The notes under the pieces are model-generated. The model had not been told where the DNA came from. It saw nothing but the letters and a program-made list of their open reading frames with translations, and did no database searches. From NCBI GenBank assembly GCA_934230115.1, contig CAKQEI010000029.1, positions 1 to 30,633 of the forward strand: a DNA stretch of 30,633 nucleotides, given 5' to 3'. Position numbers and translations under genes: made by a program. Source of the stretch: an uncultured Prevotella sp. (GTDB taxonomy: Bacteria; Bacteroidota; Bacteroidia; Bacteroidales; Bacteroidaceae). Within the stretch, counting starts at the first letter, position 1. Every line of letters begins with the position of its first letter. Positions 7,340 to 14,755 of the stretch are shown here, piece by piece.

Positions 7340-9463
7340 ATGAGATTCTTAAAACAATCAATGCGACCAGCATTCTTTTCGCTCCTATTGGGAGCCTTCT
7401 GCTTCGCCACGCTCCCGATGTCGGCAGCAAAGAAGAAGCAACCGTCGAAACAGCCAATACGTGTGGCATGTGTGGGCAACAGCATCACCTATGGCACAGG
7501 AATAAAAGACCGCGCACGCGACTCCTATCCCTCGCAGCTGCAGCGCATGCTTGGCGACAAGTATGTGGTGGGCAACTTCGGCAAGCCAGGCGCCACGCTG
7601 CTTTACCACGGCCACAGGCCCTATGTGCAGCAGAAGGAGTTTAAGGAGGCAATGGCGTTCAAGGGCGACATAGCCGTGATACACCTCGGCATCAACGACA
7701 CCGACCCACGCAACTGGCCCAACTACCGCGACGAGTTTGTGAAGGACTATCTCTCGATAATGGACTCGCTTAGAGCGGCCAATCCCAAGGTGCGCTTCAT
7801 CATCGCACGCATGACCCCAATAGCCGACCGCCATCCGCGCTTCATATCAGGCACCAAGCTGTGGCACGGCGAGATACAGACAGCCATCGAGACCGTGGCG
7901 CGAGTGAGCGGAGCCGAGCTTATTGACTTCCACGAGCCTATGTATCCATATCCCAACCTCCTGCCCGACGCCATCCACCCCAATCCCGAGGGAGCCGGCA
8001 TACTGGCAAAGACGGTGTACGGCGGCATCACGGGCAACTACGGCGGACTGAAGATGTCGGAGCTCTACACCGACTATATGGTGCTGCAGCGCAATGTGCC
8101 GCTCGACATTCACGGCACGGCCAACGCTGGCGAGAATGTGAGCGTGAGCATCAACGGACAGACGGCAACAGCCATTGCCAACAACCAGGGCAAGTGGACC
8201 GTGGAGCTGAAGCCCATGCAGGCTGCCGACGACCTGACGCTGACCATTGCCACCGACAAGCAGAAGAACGTATACAGGCACGTGGCTGTGGGCGAGGTGT
8301 GGCTATGCTCAGGACAGTCGAACATGGCGTTCATGCTGTGTCAGGCGGAGAGCTACAAGCGCGACATCGAGAAGGCCGACGACCCACAGCTGCGCCTGTA
8401 TGACATGAAGGGACGATGGGAGACGCAGAACGTGGCGTGGAAGGCTTCGTGCCTCGACTCGCTCAACCATCTGCAATACTTCAAGCCCACGACTTGGCAA
8501 CCCACTACGCCCGACAACGCCAAATGGTTCTCGGCCATAGGCTACTACTACGGCAAGATGCTGCGCGACTCGCTGCGCGTGCCTGTGGGACTCATCTGCA
8601 ACGCCATCGGTGGCGCGCCCACAGAGTCGTGGATCGACCGCAACACATTGGAGACCAAGTTCCCCGCAATACTGAGAAACTGGCTCGGCAACGACTTCAT
8701 ACAGGACTGGGTGCGCGGACGTGCAGCCAAGAACCTCACCAACGACTCCACAAAGCTTGGCAGACATCCCTATGAGCCTTGCTACCTGTATGAGAGTGGC
8801 ATTCTTCCTTTGCAGAAGTATGGCATCAAGGGAGTGGTGTGGTATCAAGGTGAGTCGAACGCCCACAACAAGGATGCCCATGCCGAACTGTTCAAGCTGC
8901 TGGTGGAGAGCTGGCGCGAGAACTGGAGCAATCCCGACATGCCGTTCTACTTCGTGCAGCTGTCGAGCCTCAACCGCCCGTCGTGGCCTTGGTTCCGCGA
9001 CAGTCAGCTGCAACTGATGAAGGAAATCAAGAACACGGGCATGGCTGTGACAACCGACTGCGGCGACTCGCTCGACGTGCATCCACGATGCAAGCAACCG
9101 GTGGGCGAACGCTTGGGCAGATGGGCTCTGAACAAGACGTATGGCATGACGAACGTGGTGCCGTCGGGTCCGGTAGCTAAGGAGGTGAAGCGCGAAGGCA
9201 ACGTCTTGTTGGTGAGCTTCGACTATGCCGAGGGCTTGCACACAGCTGATGGCAAGGCTCCTGCCTGCTTCGAAATAGCCGAGGAGGAGGGATTGTACTA
9301 TCCTGCCCAGGCGAAGATTGAGGGCAACAAGGTGAGACTGACATCGGAGAAGCTGAAGAACCCAAAATATGTGCGCTATGCGTGGCAGCCGTTCACGAGA
9401 GCCAATATGGTGAATGGAGATGGACTGCCGATGTCGACATTCAGAATGTGGAATGTTGAATGA
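7340..9463 (+). CDS. double esterase: SGNH hydrolase fused to sialate O-acetylesterase
   Basis: The 707-aa protein has a signal peptide (about residues 1-30). The first domain (about 38-235) is a GDSL/SGNH hydrolase with the block I serine in GNSITYGTG, a GIND block III and a DAIHPNPEG block V. The second (about 240-707) is a sialate O-acetylesterase-type domain: DYMVLQR and a beta-domain, then GEVWLCSGQSNM carrying the nucleophilic Ser, WYQGESNA, and the DVHP catalytic Asp/His. Each domain keeps its own catalytic set, so both may be active. Possible substrates are O-acetylated sialic acids or acetylated plant glycans. The final codons and stop (NVE, TGA) are made of the 7-bp intergenic repeat that follows. 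Confidence 0.88.
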   Translation: MRFLKQSMRPAFFSLLLGAFCFATLPMSAAKKKQPSKQPIRVACVGNSITYGTGIKDRARDSYPSQLQRMLGDKYVVGNFGKPGATLLYHGHRPYVQQKEFKEAMAFKGDIAVIHLGINDTDPRNWPNYRDEFVKDYLSIMDSLRAANPKVRFIIARMTPIADRHPRFISGTKLWHGEIQTAIETVARVSGAELIDFHEPMYPYPNLLPDAIHPNPEGAGILAKTVYGGITGNYGGLKMSELYTDYMVLQRNVPLDIHGTANAGENVSVSINGQTATAIANNQGKWTVELKPMQAADDLTLTIATDKQKNVYRHVAVGEVWLCSGQSNMAFMLCQAESYKRDIEKADDPQLRLYDMKGRWETQNVAWKASCLDSLNHLQYFKPTTWQPTTPDNAKWFSAIGYYYGKMLRDSLRVPVGLICNAIGGAPTESWIDRNTLETKFPAILRNWLGNDFIQDWVRGRAAKNLTNDSTKLGRHPYEPCYLYESGILPLQKYGIKGVVWYQGESNAHNKDAHAELFKLLVESWRENWSNPDMPFYFVQLSSLNRPSWPWFRDSQLQLMKEIKNTGMAVTTDCGDSLDVHPRCKQPVGERLGRWALNKTYGMTNVVPSGPVAKEVKREGNVLLVSFDYAEGLHTADGKAPACFEIAEEEGLYYPAQAKIEGNKVRLTSEKLKNPKYVRYAWQPFTRANMVNGDGLPMSTFRMWNVE

Positions 9464-9584
9464 CGAATGTTGAATTGTCGCGCGATGCGCGATTTTGAAT
9501 TGTTCAATGTTGAATGTTGAATGTTGAATTTTGAATTGTTCAATGTTGAATGTTGAATTTTGAATTGTTCAATGTTGAATTTTG
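9445..9584 (+). repeat. heptad repeat array with hairpin
   Basis: Tandem copies of TGTTGAA and the variants TTTTGAA and TGTGGAA begin inside the last codons of the esterase gene. A GC hairpin (TCGCGC-GAT-GCGCGA, 9478-9492) is embedded near the start. From 9502 a larger unit beginning GTTCAATGTTGAATG repeats at 9502, 9538 and 9567; the first two units are 36 and 29 bases long, differing by one heptad. Confidence 0.8.
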
Positions 9585-9669
9585 GAATACGGATAAATCT
9601 GGTTTTACTGATAAACGTTCTATAAGACGAAATATCAGGACAATCAGAATTATCCGTATTCTTTTTTTT
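9585..9669 (+). terminator. 77-bp near-palindrome plus T tract
   Basis: Positions 9585-9613 and 9633-9661 form inverted arms of 29 bases matching at 25 positions, starting with a perfect 12 (GAATACGGATAA). The loop is 19 bases and the right arm is followed by eight T. It would terminate plus-strand transcription from the esterase. Its length and near-palindromic form also resemble a MITE or REP-like element. Confidence 0.6.
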
Positions 9670-9682
9670 CTTGAATACGTGT

Positions 9683-11281
9683 TTATCTGTTTTTCCAGAT
9701 AAAATAAATACCGAATACTAAAAAATAAATTAAGAAGAGTTGGGGGAGGTTGAGGCTGATGTTGTCGATGGTGGAGCCTGGGAGAGAGGCTATAAGCTGG
9801 AGAAGGAAGTTGAGCAGACGCACTTCGGAGTCGACAAGGGCTACGGCAAGCGAACTGATGTGGGGCACGGGGAGCAGCAGGAACATGAGGATGGCGGTGT
9901 AGACAATGGCAGTGGCGAGAGGAATGGCAATGAGGTTGGCGAGAAGAAAATAGCAGGAGAAACGACCGAAATAGTAAAGCACGAGAGGAAAGACAAGGAA
10001 CTGGGCAGAGAGGGAGACGGTGAGCAACGACCAGAAAAACATGAACACGCGGTGACGAAGCAGACGAGCAGAACTGACGAGAAGGCTGAGACGATGGTTG
10101 AAGAGGAAGATGCCAAGCACTGCCATGAACGACAACTGAAAACCTATGTCGAAAAGACTCTGCGGACTGCACACGAGCAACAGTACGGCTGCCATGCCAA
10201 GGGTGTTGAGCGGCATGTGGCGGCGACCTATCATTGTCTCTAAGGAGAACACCGTGCACATGACGGCGGAGCGCACCACACTCGACGGCATACCCACCAT
10301 AAGGACATAGGCCCACACGGCAATAAGCACCAACGACTGCATGTAGCCGTGGCGACGACCACGGGCGAGAAGGAGCTGAAGGAGGACGAACACCACGCTG
10401 AGGTGCATGCCCGAGAGGGCGAGAAGATGAGAAGCTCCGGAGGCGGAATAGTAGTCGCGCTGATGGTGGGAGAGCAGGCGCTTGTCGCCAAGGGTCATGG
10501 CAGAGAGCACGGAGAGGGCGTCGGAGGAAAGACGCGTGGAGTGCAGACGGGTGAGCAGGCGATGGCGCATCACACCGAGAAAGACGGAGAGACGCTGAAC
10601 GCCCGAAAGACGGCGCAAGCTGACTTGCTCCGGCCTCCAAGCATGTGGCGACACGTAACAACGAGCCACAATGCCATGTACTTGGAGCCAATGCTGATAG
10701 GAGAAATGCCCAACGATATCGGTGGACGGGTTGTGGCGTGGAGAGACGGGAGGAAGCAGACGGGCACGAATGGACAAGCCGTCGCCAACAGACATTGTAC
10801 GACGGGAGGTGGCAGGACTGATGGACAGAGCGACTGTGTCGGGACAGATGGGCTGGATGTAGGCATAGGCTTTATGGCCTGCCAGACGACCGTCGGCAAT
10901 GATTATCTCGTAGCGCAAGGGGCGCGGAGACGCAAGGGGTGATGTGACGGAAGACGTGTCGGGTTGTACGGGAACTGCTGACACTACAGCACGGAAAGTC
11001 TCCTCATGAGGACTGTAGCTTACCCTAAGGCTCTGAGTGTTGCTGCCCATGCGCCAGGCTCCGCTTAGGGTAATTGCCACAAGCAGAAGGCCACTCTGCA
11101 CCTGAGCGTTGCCGTTCTTGACATGCAACACCACAAGCACGGAGAGCAGCAATACGGTGAGAATCATCCACACAGCCGATGGCACACACGCAGCAAGCGC
11201 GTCGCCAAGAGCCATGCCAAGAATAAGCATGACGGCGGCGCGGAGCATGGGAGCGGGCTGTGGTGGAGTAGTGTGGTTCAT
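9683..11281 (-). CDS. comEC: ComEC/Rec2 family membrane protein
   Basis: The 532-aa integral membrane protein has N-terminal spans and a soluble beta-rich segment (about residues 60-200, DUF4131-like), then the competence domain with LSALTLGDK-like (LSAMTLGDKRLL), the hallmark LLALSGMHL (about residue 290) and many helices. ComEC forms the inner-membrane channel through which single-stranded DNA enters during transformation. The metallo-beta-lactamase-like C-terminal domain of Gram-positive ComEC is absent and the protein ends in a membrane segment, as often seen in Bacteroidota. The ATG at 11281 is chosen because it overlaps the nth stop codon as ATGA, implying translational coupling. Confidence 0.85.
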   Translation of the reverse strand: MNHTTPPQPAPMLRAAVMLILGMALGDALAACVPSAVWMILTVLLLSVLVVLHVKNGNAQVQSGLLLVAITLSGAWRMGSNTQSLRVSYSPHEETFRAVVSAVPVQPDTSSVTSPLASPRPLRYEIIIADGRLAGHKAYAYIQPICPDTVALSISPATSRRTMSVGDGLSIRARLLPPVSPRHNPSTDIVGHFSYQHWLQVHGIVARCYVSPHAWRPEQVSLRRLSGVQRLSVFLGVMRHRLLTRLHSTRLSSDALSVLSAMTLGDKRLLSHHQRDYYSASGASHLLALSGMHLSVVFVLLQLLLARGRRHGYMQSLVLIAVWAYVLMVGMPSSVVRSAVMCTVFSLETMIGRRHMPLNTLGMAAVLLLVCSPQSLFDIGFQLSFMAVLGIFLFNHRLSLLVSSARLLRHRVFMFFWSLLTVSLSAQFLVFPLVLYYFGRFSCYFLLANLIAIPLATAIVYTAILMFLLLPVPHISSLAVALVDSEVRLLNFLLQLIASLPGSTIDNISLNLPQLFLIYFLVFGIYFIWKNR

Positions 11282-11922
11282 GAGAGTTTGGAACCTTCTA
11301 TGCGCTTGGGACAGACGTCGGCAAGCGCGCATTTGGAACAATGTGGTTTGCGCGAGGTGCACACGTAGCGGCCGTGGAGCAGTAGCCAGTGGTGGGCACG
11401 TGCAAGGTCGGCGGCTGGGATGTGGCGCATGAGTTCCTTCTCTACCTTCAATGGTGTATTTGCCGACTTGGGCACGAGTCCCAGACGGTGGCTCACACGA
11501 TATACATGAGTGTCGACGGGCATTGCCGACTGTCCGAACGCCACTGCCTGCATCACATTGGCTGTCTTGCGGCCCACACCGGGCAGACGCAGCAGACTGT
11601 CAAAATCGTTAGGCACTTCGCCACCATAATCGCTCTCTATCATGCGCGACAGCTCTACAAGATGTCTTGCCTTGGCGTTGGGATAGCTTACGCTCTTGAC
11701 ATACTCGTAGACCTCTGCCTCGTCGGCCTGCGACATGGCATGAGCATCAGGATAATGGCGAAAGAGTTCGGGAGTGACTTGATTGACTCGCTTGTCGGTG
11801 CACTGCGCACTAAGTACTACGGCAACGAGCAACTGAAATACTGAGCCAAACTCCAACTCGGTGGTCACCTCGGGATGAAGCTGACGGAAATAGTCGAGCA
11901 CGTGAGCATAGAGTTTTTTCAT
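11278..11922 (-). CDS. nth: endonuclease III
   Basis: The 214-aa DNA glycosylase/AP lyase removes oxidised pyrimidines in base-excision repair. It has the helix-hairpin-helix LPGVGRKTAN with the catalytic Lys, the catalytic Asp in VDTHVYR, and a C-terminal 4Fe-4S loop with spacing C-x6-C-x2-C-x5-C (CTSRKPHCSKCALADVC). Length is normal for Nth. The start at 11922 (MKKLYAHVL) is chosen because the in-frame extension upstream is only translated heptad repeat. The gene overlaps comEC by four bases. The repeat array runs almost to its start codon, so its ribosome-binding region is partly repeat-derived. Confidence 0.95.
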   Translation of the reverse strand: MKKLYAHVLDYFRQLHPEVTTELEFGSVFQLLVAVVLSAQCTDKRVNQVTPELFRHYPDAHAMSQADEAEVYEYVKSVSYPNAKARHLVELSRMIESDYGGEVPNDFDSLLRLPGVGRKTANVMQAVAFGQSAMPVDTHVYRVSHRLGLVPKSANTPLKVEKELMRHIPAADLARAHHWLLLHGRYVCTSRKPHCSKCALADVCPKRIEGSKLS

Positions 11923-12100
11923 AAATGTGGAATGTTGAGTGTGGAATGTTGAGTGTTGAGTGTGGAATGGTTGCGCGTTGCGCAATGTGGAATGTTGAGT
12001 GTTGAATGTTGAATGGTTGCGCGTGCGCAATGTTGAATGTTCGAATGTTGAATTCTTCATTCTTCATTCTACATCGGCTCCGCCGACCATTCAACATTCA
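11923..12100 (-). repeat. heptad repeat array with three hairpins
   Basis: Read on the minus strand, the arrays fill the whole gap between the upstream transferase/kinase gene and nth. They consist of the complement of TGTTGAA-type units, mixed with TGTGGAA and TGTTGAG variants on the plus strand. Hairpins are at 11971-11985 (TTGCGC-GTT-GCGCAA), 12017-12030 (TTGCGC-GT-GCGCAA) and 12074-12086 (TCGGC-TCC-GCCGA). The stop codon of the upstream gene (12098-12100) lies in the repeat. Confidence 0.8.
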
Positions 12101-13330
12101 ACATCTCCTTATATGCAATTCTATTGCCTCTTCATGCTCCGCCACGAAAGCCGCCGCATCCTCCACCACAAGTGCCAGATAGCCACCACCGCCAGCTCCA
12201 GGCATCTTCCATGCCATTACGCCAGGCATACTGCCATACTTGGCTATGAGCGGCTCCACGCTCGCCTCAGGACACGGTTTGCCATGAACCACGGGGTTTA
12301 CCATGCCTGGGAACATAGCCACTTGAGCGTCAAACGAGGCACGATAGGCAGCGGCAAAGCCCTTAAGATTGTGGGCGAGGATAGCCTTCCAGCATGCGTC
12401 GGCAGCGTCGGCAAGAGCCTTCACCTTAGTGGGATTGATGTCCTTGCCCTCAACCACAGAACATCCGGGACGGCGCGGCTCAATGGGTACCATCACAAGA
12501 TGCTGCTCAAGGAAGCGCATCGTCATCTCGTCGTTGGTGCTCTCTATTTTTAGGGGCCAGAAGTTATGGTCGTAGTAGTGGCGCGAGAGTCCGGGGATGC
12601 AGATGCCGATAGAGTCCTGCGCTCCCGACACATGGTCGTCCTCACGCTCAGGACTGTTCTCGAAGCAGAACACAAGGCGGGCAAGCATCTCGGGATTCAT
12701 CTTGGGCAACTTCACGGGCCATATCTTCTTGATCATGTTGCGAGTGGACGTAGACAGTCCGCAACGCTCGCGAATTTCGAATGTAGGCTCAAGCGATATG
12801 GTGATGGCCCATCCGGGATGATGCTCAGAGACGTAAGGCTGGTCGATCCATGTGCCGGCAAGGTCGAGACGAGTGGGGATGCCAGCCGACTGCGATGCTG
12901 AGGAGTTGGCATTGTTGGCAAGTGCCGCCTTGAGCGACGACGACGAGCGCGCCTCAAGTCCGGCGTGCGGAGTGCGCTGAAGTTCCACATATTCTATGCC
13001 ACGCTCCTCACAAAGACGGCGCTTGTCGTCGGATCCGCCCTCGGCATTCACCACAAACACGTCGGGGTGCACGATGTCGAGCGTGGGGATGAAGTCGAGC
13101 ACTCCATGCCCTTGGTTGATATAAGCCTGCTTCACGGCCTTAATGTTCTGCACCATAAACAGTCGCTCCTCTTCGGGAAACATCGGTTTGCGGTGCTTGT
13201 ATTCCTCGTAAGTGGCGTCGGAGCCAATGCCCACATACAGGTCGCCATACTGCGATGCCTGCTGAAAGAACTCCACGTGTCCGCTATGCAGCAGGTCGTA
13301 GCACCCGCTCACAAATACTTTCTTGCTCAT
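12098..13330 (-). CDS. cytidylyltransferase fused to a GHMP-kinase-like domain
   Basis: The 410-aa protein has two parts. Residues 1 to about 135 form a nucleotidylyltransferase fold with the HxGH motif (HSGH, 15-18) and later an SSSS segment where these enzymes carry a second phosphate-binding motif. Residues about 145-410 resemble sugar kinases of the GHMP group (HddA/fucokinase type): TRLDLAGTW, SGAQDSIGICIPG and a GAGGGGYLALV C-terminal motif. The glycine/serine-rich ATP loop (P-x-G-x-GLGSS-x-A) expected between the first two motifs is not visible, so kinase activity is uncertain. A role in activating a sugar or polyol for surface glycans is plausible. TGT-TGA at its end belongs to the heptad repeat. 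Confidence 0.8.
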   Translation of the reverse strand: MSKKVFVSGCYDLLHSGHVEFFQQASQYGDLYVGIGSDATYEEYKHRKPMFPEEERLFMVQNIKAVKQAYINQGHGVLDFIPTLDIVHPDVFVVNAEGGSDDKRRLCEERGIEYVELQRTPHAGLEARSSSSLKAALANNANSSASQSAGIPTRLDLAGTWIDQPYVSEHHPGWAITISLEPTFEIRERCGLSTSTRNMIKKIWPVKLPKMNPEMLARLVFCFENSPEREDDHVSGAQDSIGICIPGLSRHYYDHNFWPLKIESTNDEMTMRFLEQHLVMVPIEPRRPGCSVVEGKDINPTKVKALADAADACWKAILAHNLKGFAAAYRASFDAQVAMFPGMVNPVVHGKPCPEASVEPLIAKYGSMPGVMAWKMPGAGGGGYLALVVEDAAAFVAEHEEAIELHIRRC

Positions 13331-13393
13331 TATAATAATCTATCTTTAAGGGTCAAAATGTAATGTTTACTGAATTTATAGTGATATATTTTG

Positions 13394-13401
13394 CAAAGAT
13401 A
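13394..13401 (-). promoter_or_regulatory. -7 promoter box for the transferase/kinase gene
   Basis: The minus strand reads TATCTTTG, matching TAnnTTTG, about 65 bases upstream of the start at 13330. It may drive the transferase, nth and comEC together. Confidence 0.5.
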
Positions 13402-13465
13402 ATACTTTTTAGGGATTTCTTGTATTTTTTCTTTTTACTTTCAGACGTTTCGGGGGTCATAATAT

Positions 13466-13491
13466 TGTAACACCGCTAAAAAGGGGTATAG
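13466..13491 (+). promoter_or_regulatory. possible ECF-type promoter of the sigma gene
   Basis: TGTAAC at 13466 and GTATAG at 13486 are separated by 14 bases, about 50 bases before the sigma ATG. No TAnnTTTG box is seen here. The pair resembles -35/-10 elements used by extracytoplasmic sigma factors and could mean autoregulation; this is tentative. Confidence 0.3.
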
Positions 13492-13539
13492 TAAGAGCCT
13501 CAAGGCAATATAAACAACAAAACAAAGAGATACCGAGAT

Positions 13540-14256
13540 ATGACAACAAACGACCATAAAATATTCGATGCAATACTCGACGACAAAGAGAAGGGATTCC
13601 GGATGCTAATGGCAAAATACGAGAAGCCTGTCTATTGGTACATACGCAGAATTGTTGAAGGGCACGATGACGCGCAAGACGCCACCCAAGAGACGTTTAT
13701 GCGTGTTTTCCGCTCAATAGACCAATGCCGCGACACCAACTCCTTGCGCAGCTGGATATTCCGCATTGCCACCAACGAGGCTCTGAGACTTGTGAGAAGC
13801 CGGCGCGAGGTCAACATACCCATTGACGAAAACAGGAGAAAGGTGGACAACGTGACTGCCGACAACTATGTCGACTACACCGACCTTGAGGAGGTGAAAC
13901 TGCAAAAGGCAATAAGCAGTCTGCCAACAAAGCAGCAGATGGCATTCAACATGCGCTACTACGAAAACATGGACTATAGAGAGATAGCCAAGGCGATGGA
14001 GTCGTCGGTGTCGGCAGTGAAGTCGAACTATCATTTCGCCAAAAGCAAGATTATAAAATATCTGTCGGCTGCCGCTGCCGCCGTGGCGTTGCTTATTGTG
14101 GCTGCTGACGTATGGTGGTTGGACATGGCGCACCGCCCTGCCACAATAACCACAGAGGACGTAGACAAGGCCTTCGACCAACTGAGCAGCGAAGAGCAAG
14201 ACTATATCCTTAATACGTATCAAGACAACGTGTTCATGGACGAGGACGATATTTAA
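13540..14256 (+). CDS. ECF sigma factor with C-terminal membrane segment
   Basis: The 238-aa protein has sigma region 2 (about residues 20-88, with DAQDATQETFMRVF and SWIFRIATN) and region 4 (about 118-172, with LPTKQQMAFNMRYYENMDYREIA and a helix-turn-helix). Ordinary ECF factors end here. This one continues without a break into a hydrophobic helix (about 175-195, Ala/Val/Leu-rich) and an acidic tail of about 43 residues. The tail resembles the end of membrane anti-sigma proteins that often follow sigma genes in Bacteroidota, so a sigma/anti-sigma-remnant fusion is possible. A Spy-like gene starts 35 bases later. It probably responds to envelope stress. Confidence 0.85.
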   Translation: MTTNDHKIFDAILDDKEKGFRMLMAKYEKPVYWYIRRIVEGHDDAQDATQETFMRVFRSIDQCRDTNSLRSWIFRIATNEALRLVRSRREVNIPIDENRRKVDNVTADNYVDYTDLEEVKLQKAISSLPTKQQMAFNMRYYENMDYREIAKAMESSVSAVKSNYHFAKSKIIKYLSAAAAAVALLIVAADVWWLDMAHRPATITTEDVDKAFDQLSSEEQDYILNTYQDNVFMDEDDI

Positions 14257-14291
14257 ACAAATTAATAAAATAACAAAAAACATCAACAATT

Positions 14292-14738
14292 ATGAAACAC
14301 ACTATCAAGACTTTGGCATTGGCAATCATCATGATGTTGTCGTGCACCGTGACTTTCGCTCTGCAGAAGAACAACAAGCAGCGTATCTCGCGCGAACAGC
14401 TTGCCGAGACGCAGGCTAAGGAAATAGCAGGAGAACTGGCTCTGAACGATGAGACGACAGCTAAGTTTGTCAGCACCTTCTGCAACTATCAGAAGGAAAT
14501 ATGGGCATTGGGGCCGCGCCAGCCACTCAACCGAAAAGTTGGCACAGAGAAGGATTCAGAGGAACGCATCAAACAGAAGTTTGAGAGAAGTGAGGACATT
14601 CTGAAGATACGACAGAAATACTATAAGGAATACTCCAAATTCCTTACTCAGAGTCAGATTGAGAAAATGTATAAGAGTGAGCGCAAAATGATGAAGCGAC
14701 TCGCTGAACGCAGAAAAATGCACAAACGCAAAGGATAA
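14292..14738 (+). CDS. Spy/CpxP-like periplasmic protein
   Basis: The 148-aa protein has a signal peptide (about residues 1-23, ending VTFA) and a mature part that is almost wholly alpha-helical and rich in Lys, Arg and Glu. LTQSQIEKMYKSERKMMKR matches the LTxxQ style of Spy/CpxP-type proteins, which act as periplasmic chaperones or stress sensors. It follows the sigma factor by 35 bases and is followed by an esterase after 17 bases, so all three are likely one operon. In many Bacteroidota a gene of this type trails an ECF sigma factor. Assignment to the family rests on layout and the one motif. Confidence 0.65.
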   Translation: MKHTIKTLALAIIMMLSCTVTFALQKNNKQRISREQLAETQAKEIAGELALNDETTAKFVSTFCNYQKEIWALGPRQPLNRKVGTEKDSEERIKQKFERSEDILKIRQKYYKEYSKFLTQSQIEKMYKSERKMMKRLAERRKMHKRKG

Positions 14739-14755
14739 GGCACAAGCACAAAAGG

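Noticed and set aside
9445..9584. Possible CRISPR array
   Set aside because: The units are 7 bp with no unique spacers of constant length, and no cas genes are present.
9540..10691. 383-codon open frame on the minus strand
   Set aside because: It overlaps comEC in another frame, is Ser/Pro/His/Arg-rich and has no recognisable domain.
11810..12097. Open frames rich in HSTFNIQ on the minus strand, including an N-terminal extension of nth
   Set aside because: They are translations of the heptad repeat's stop-free strand and not evidence of a protein.
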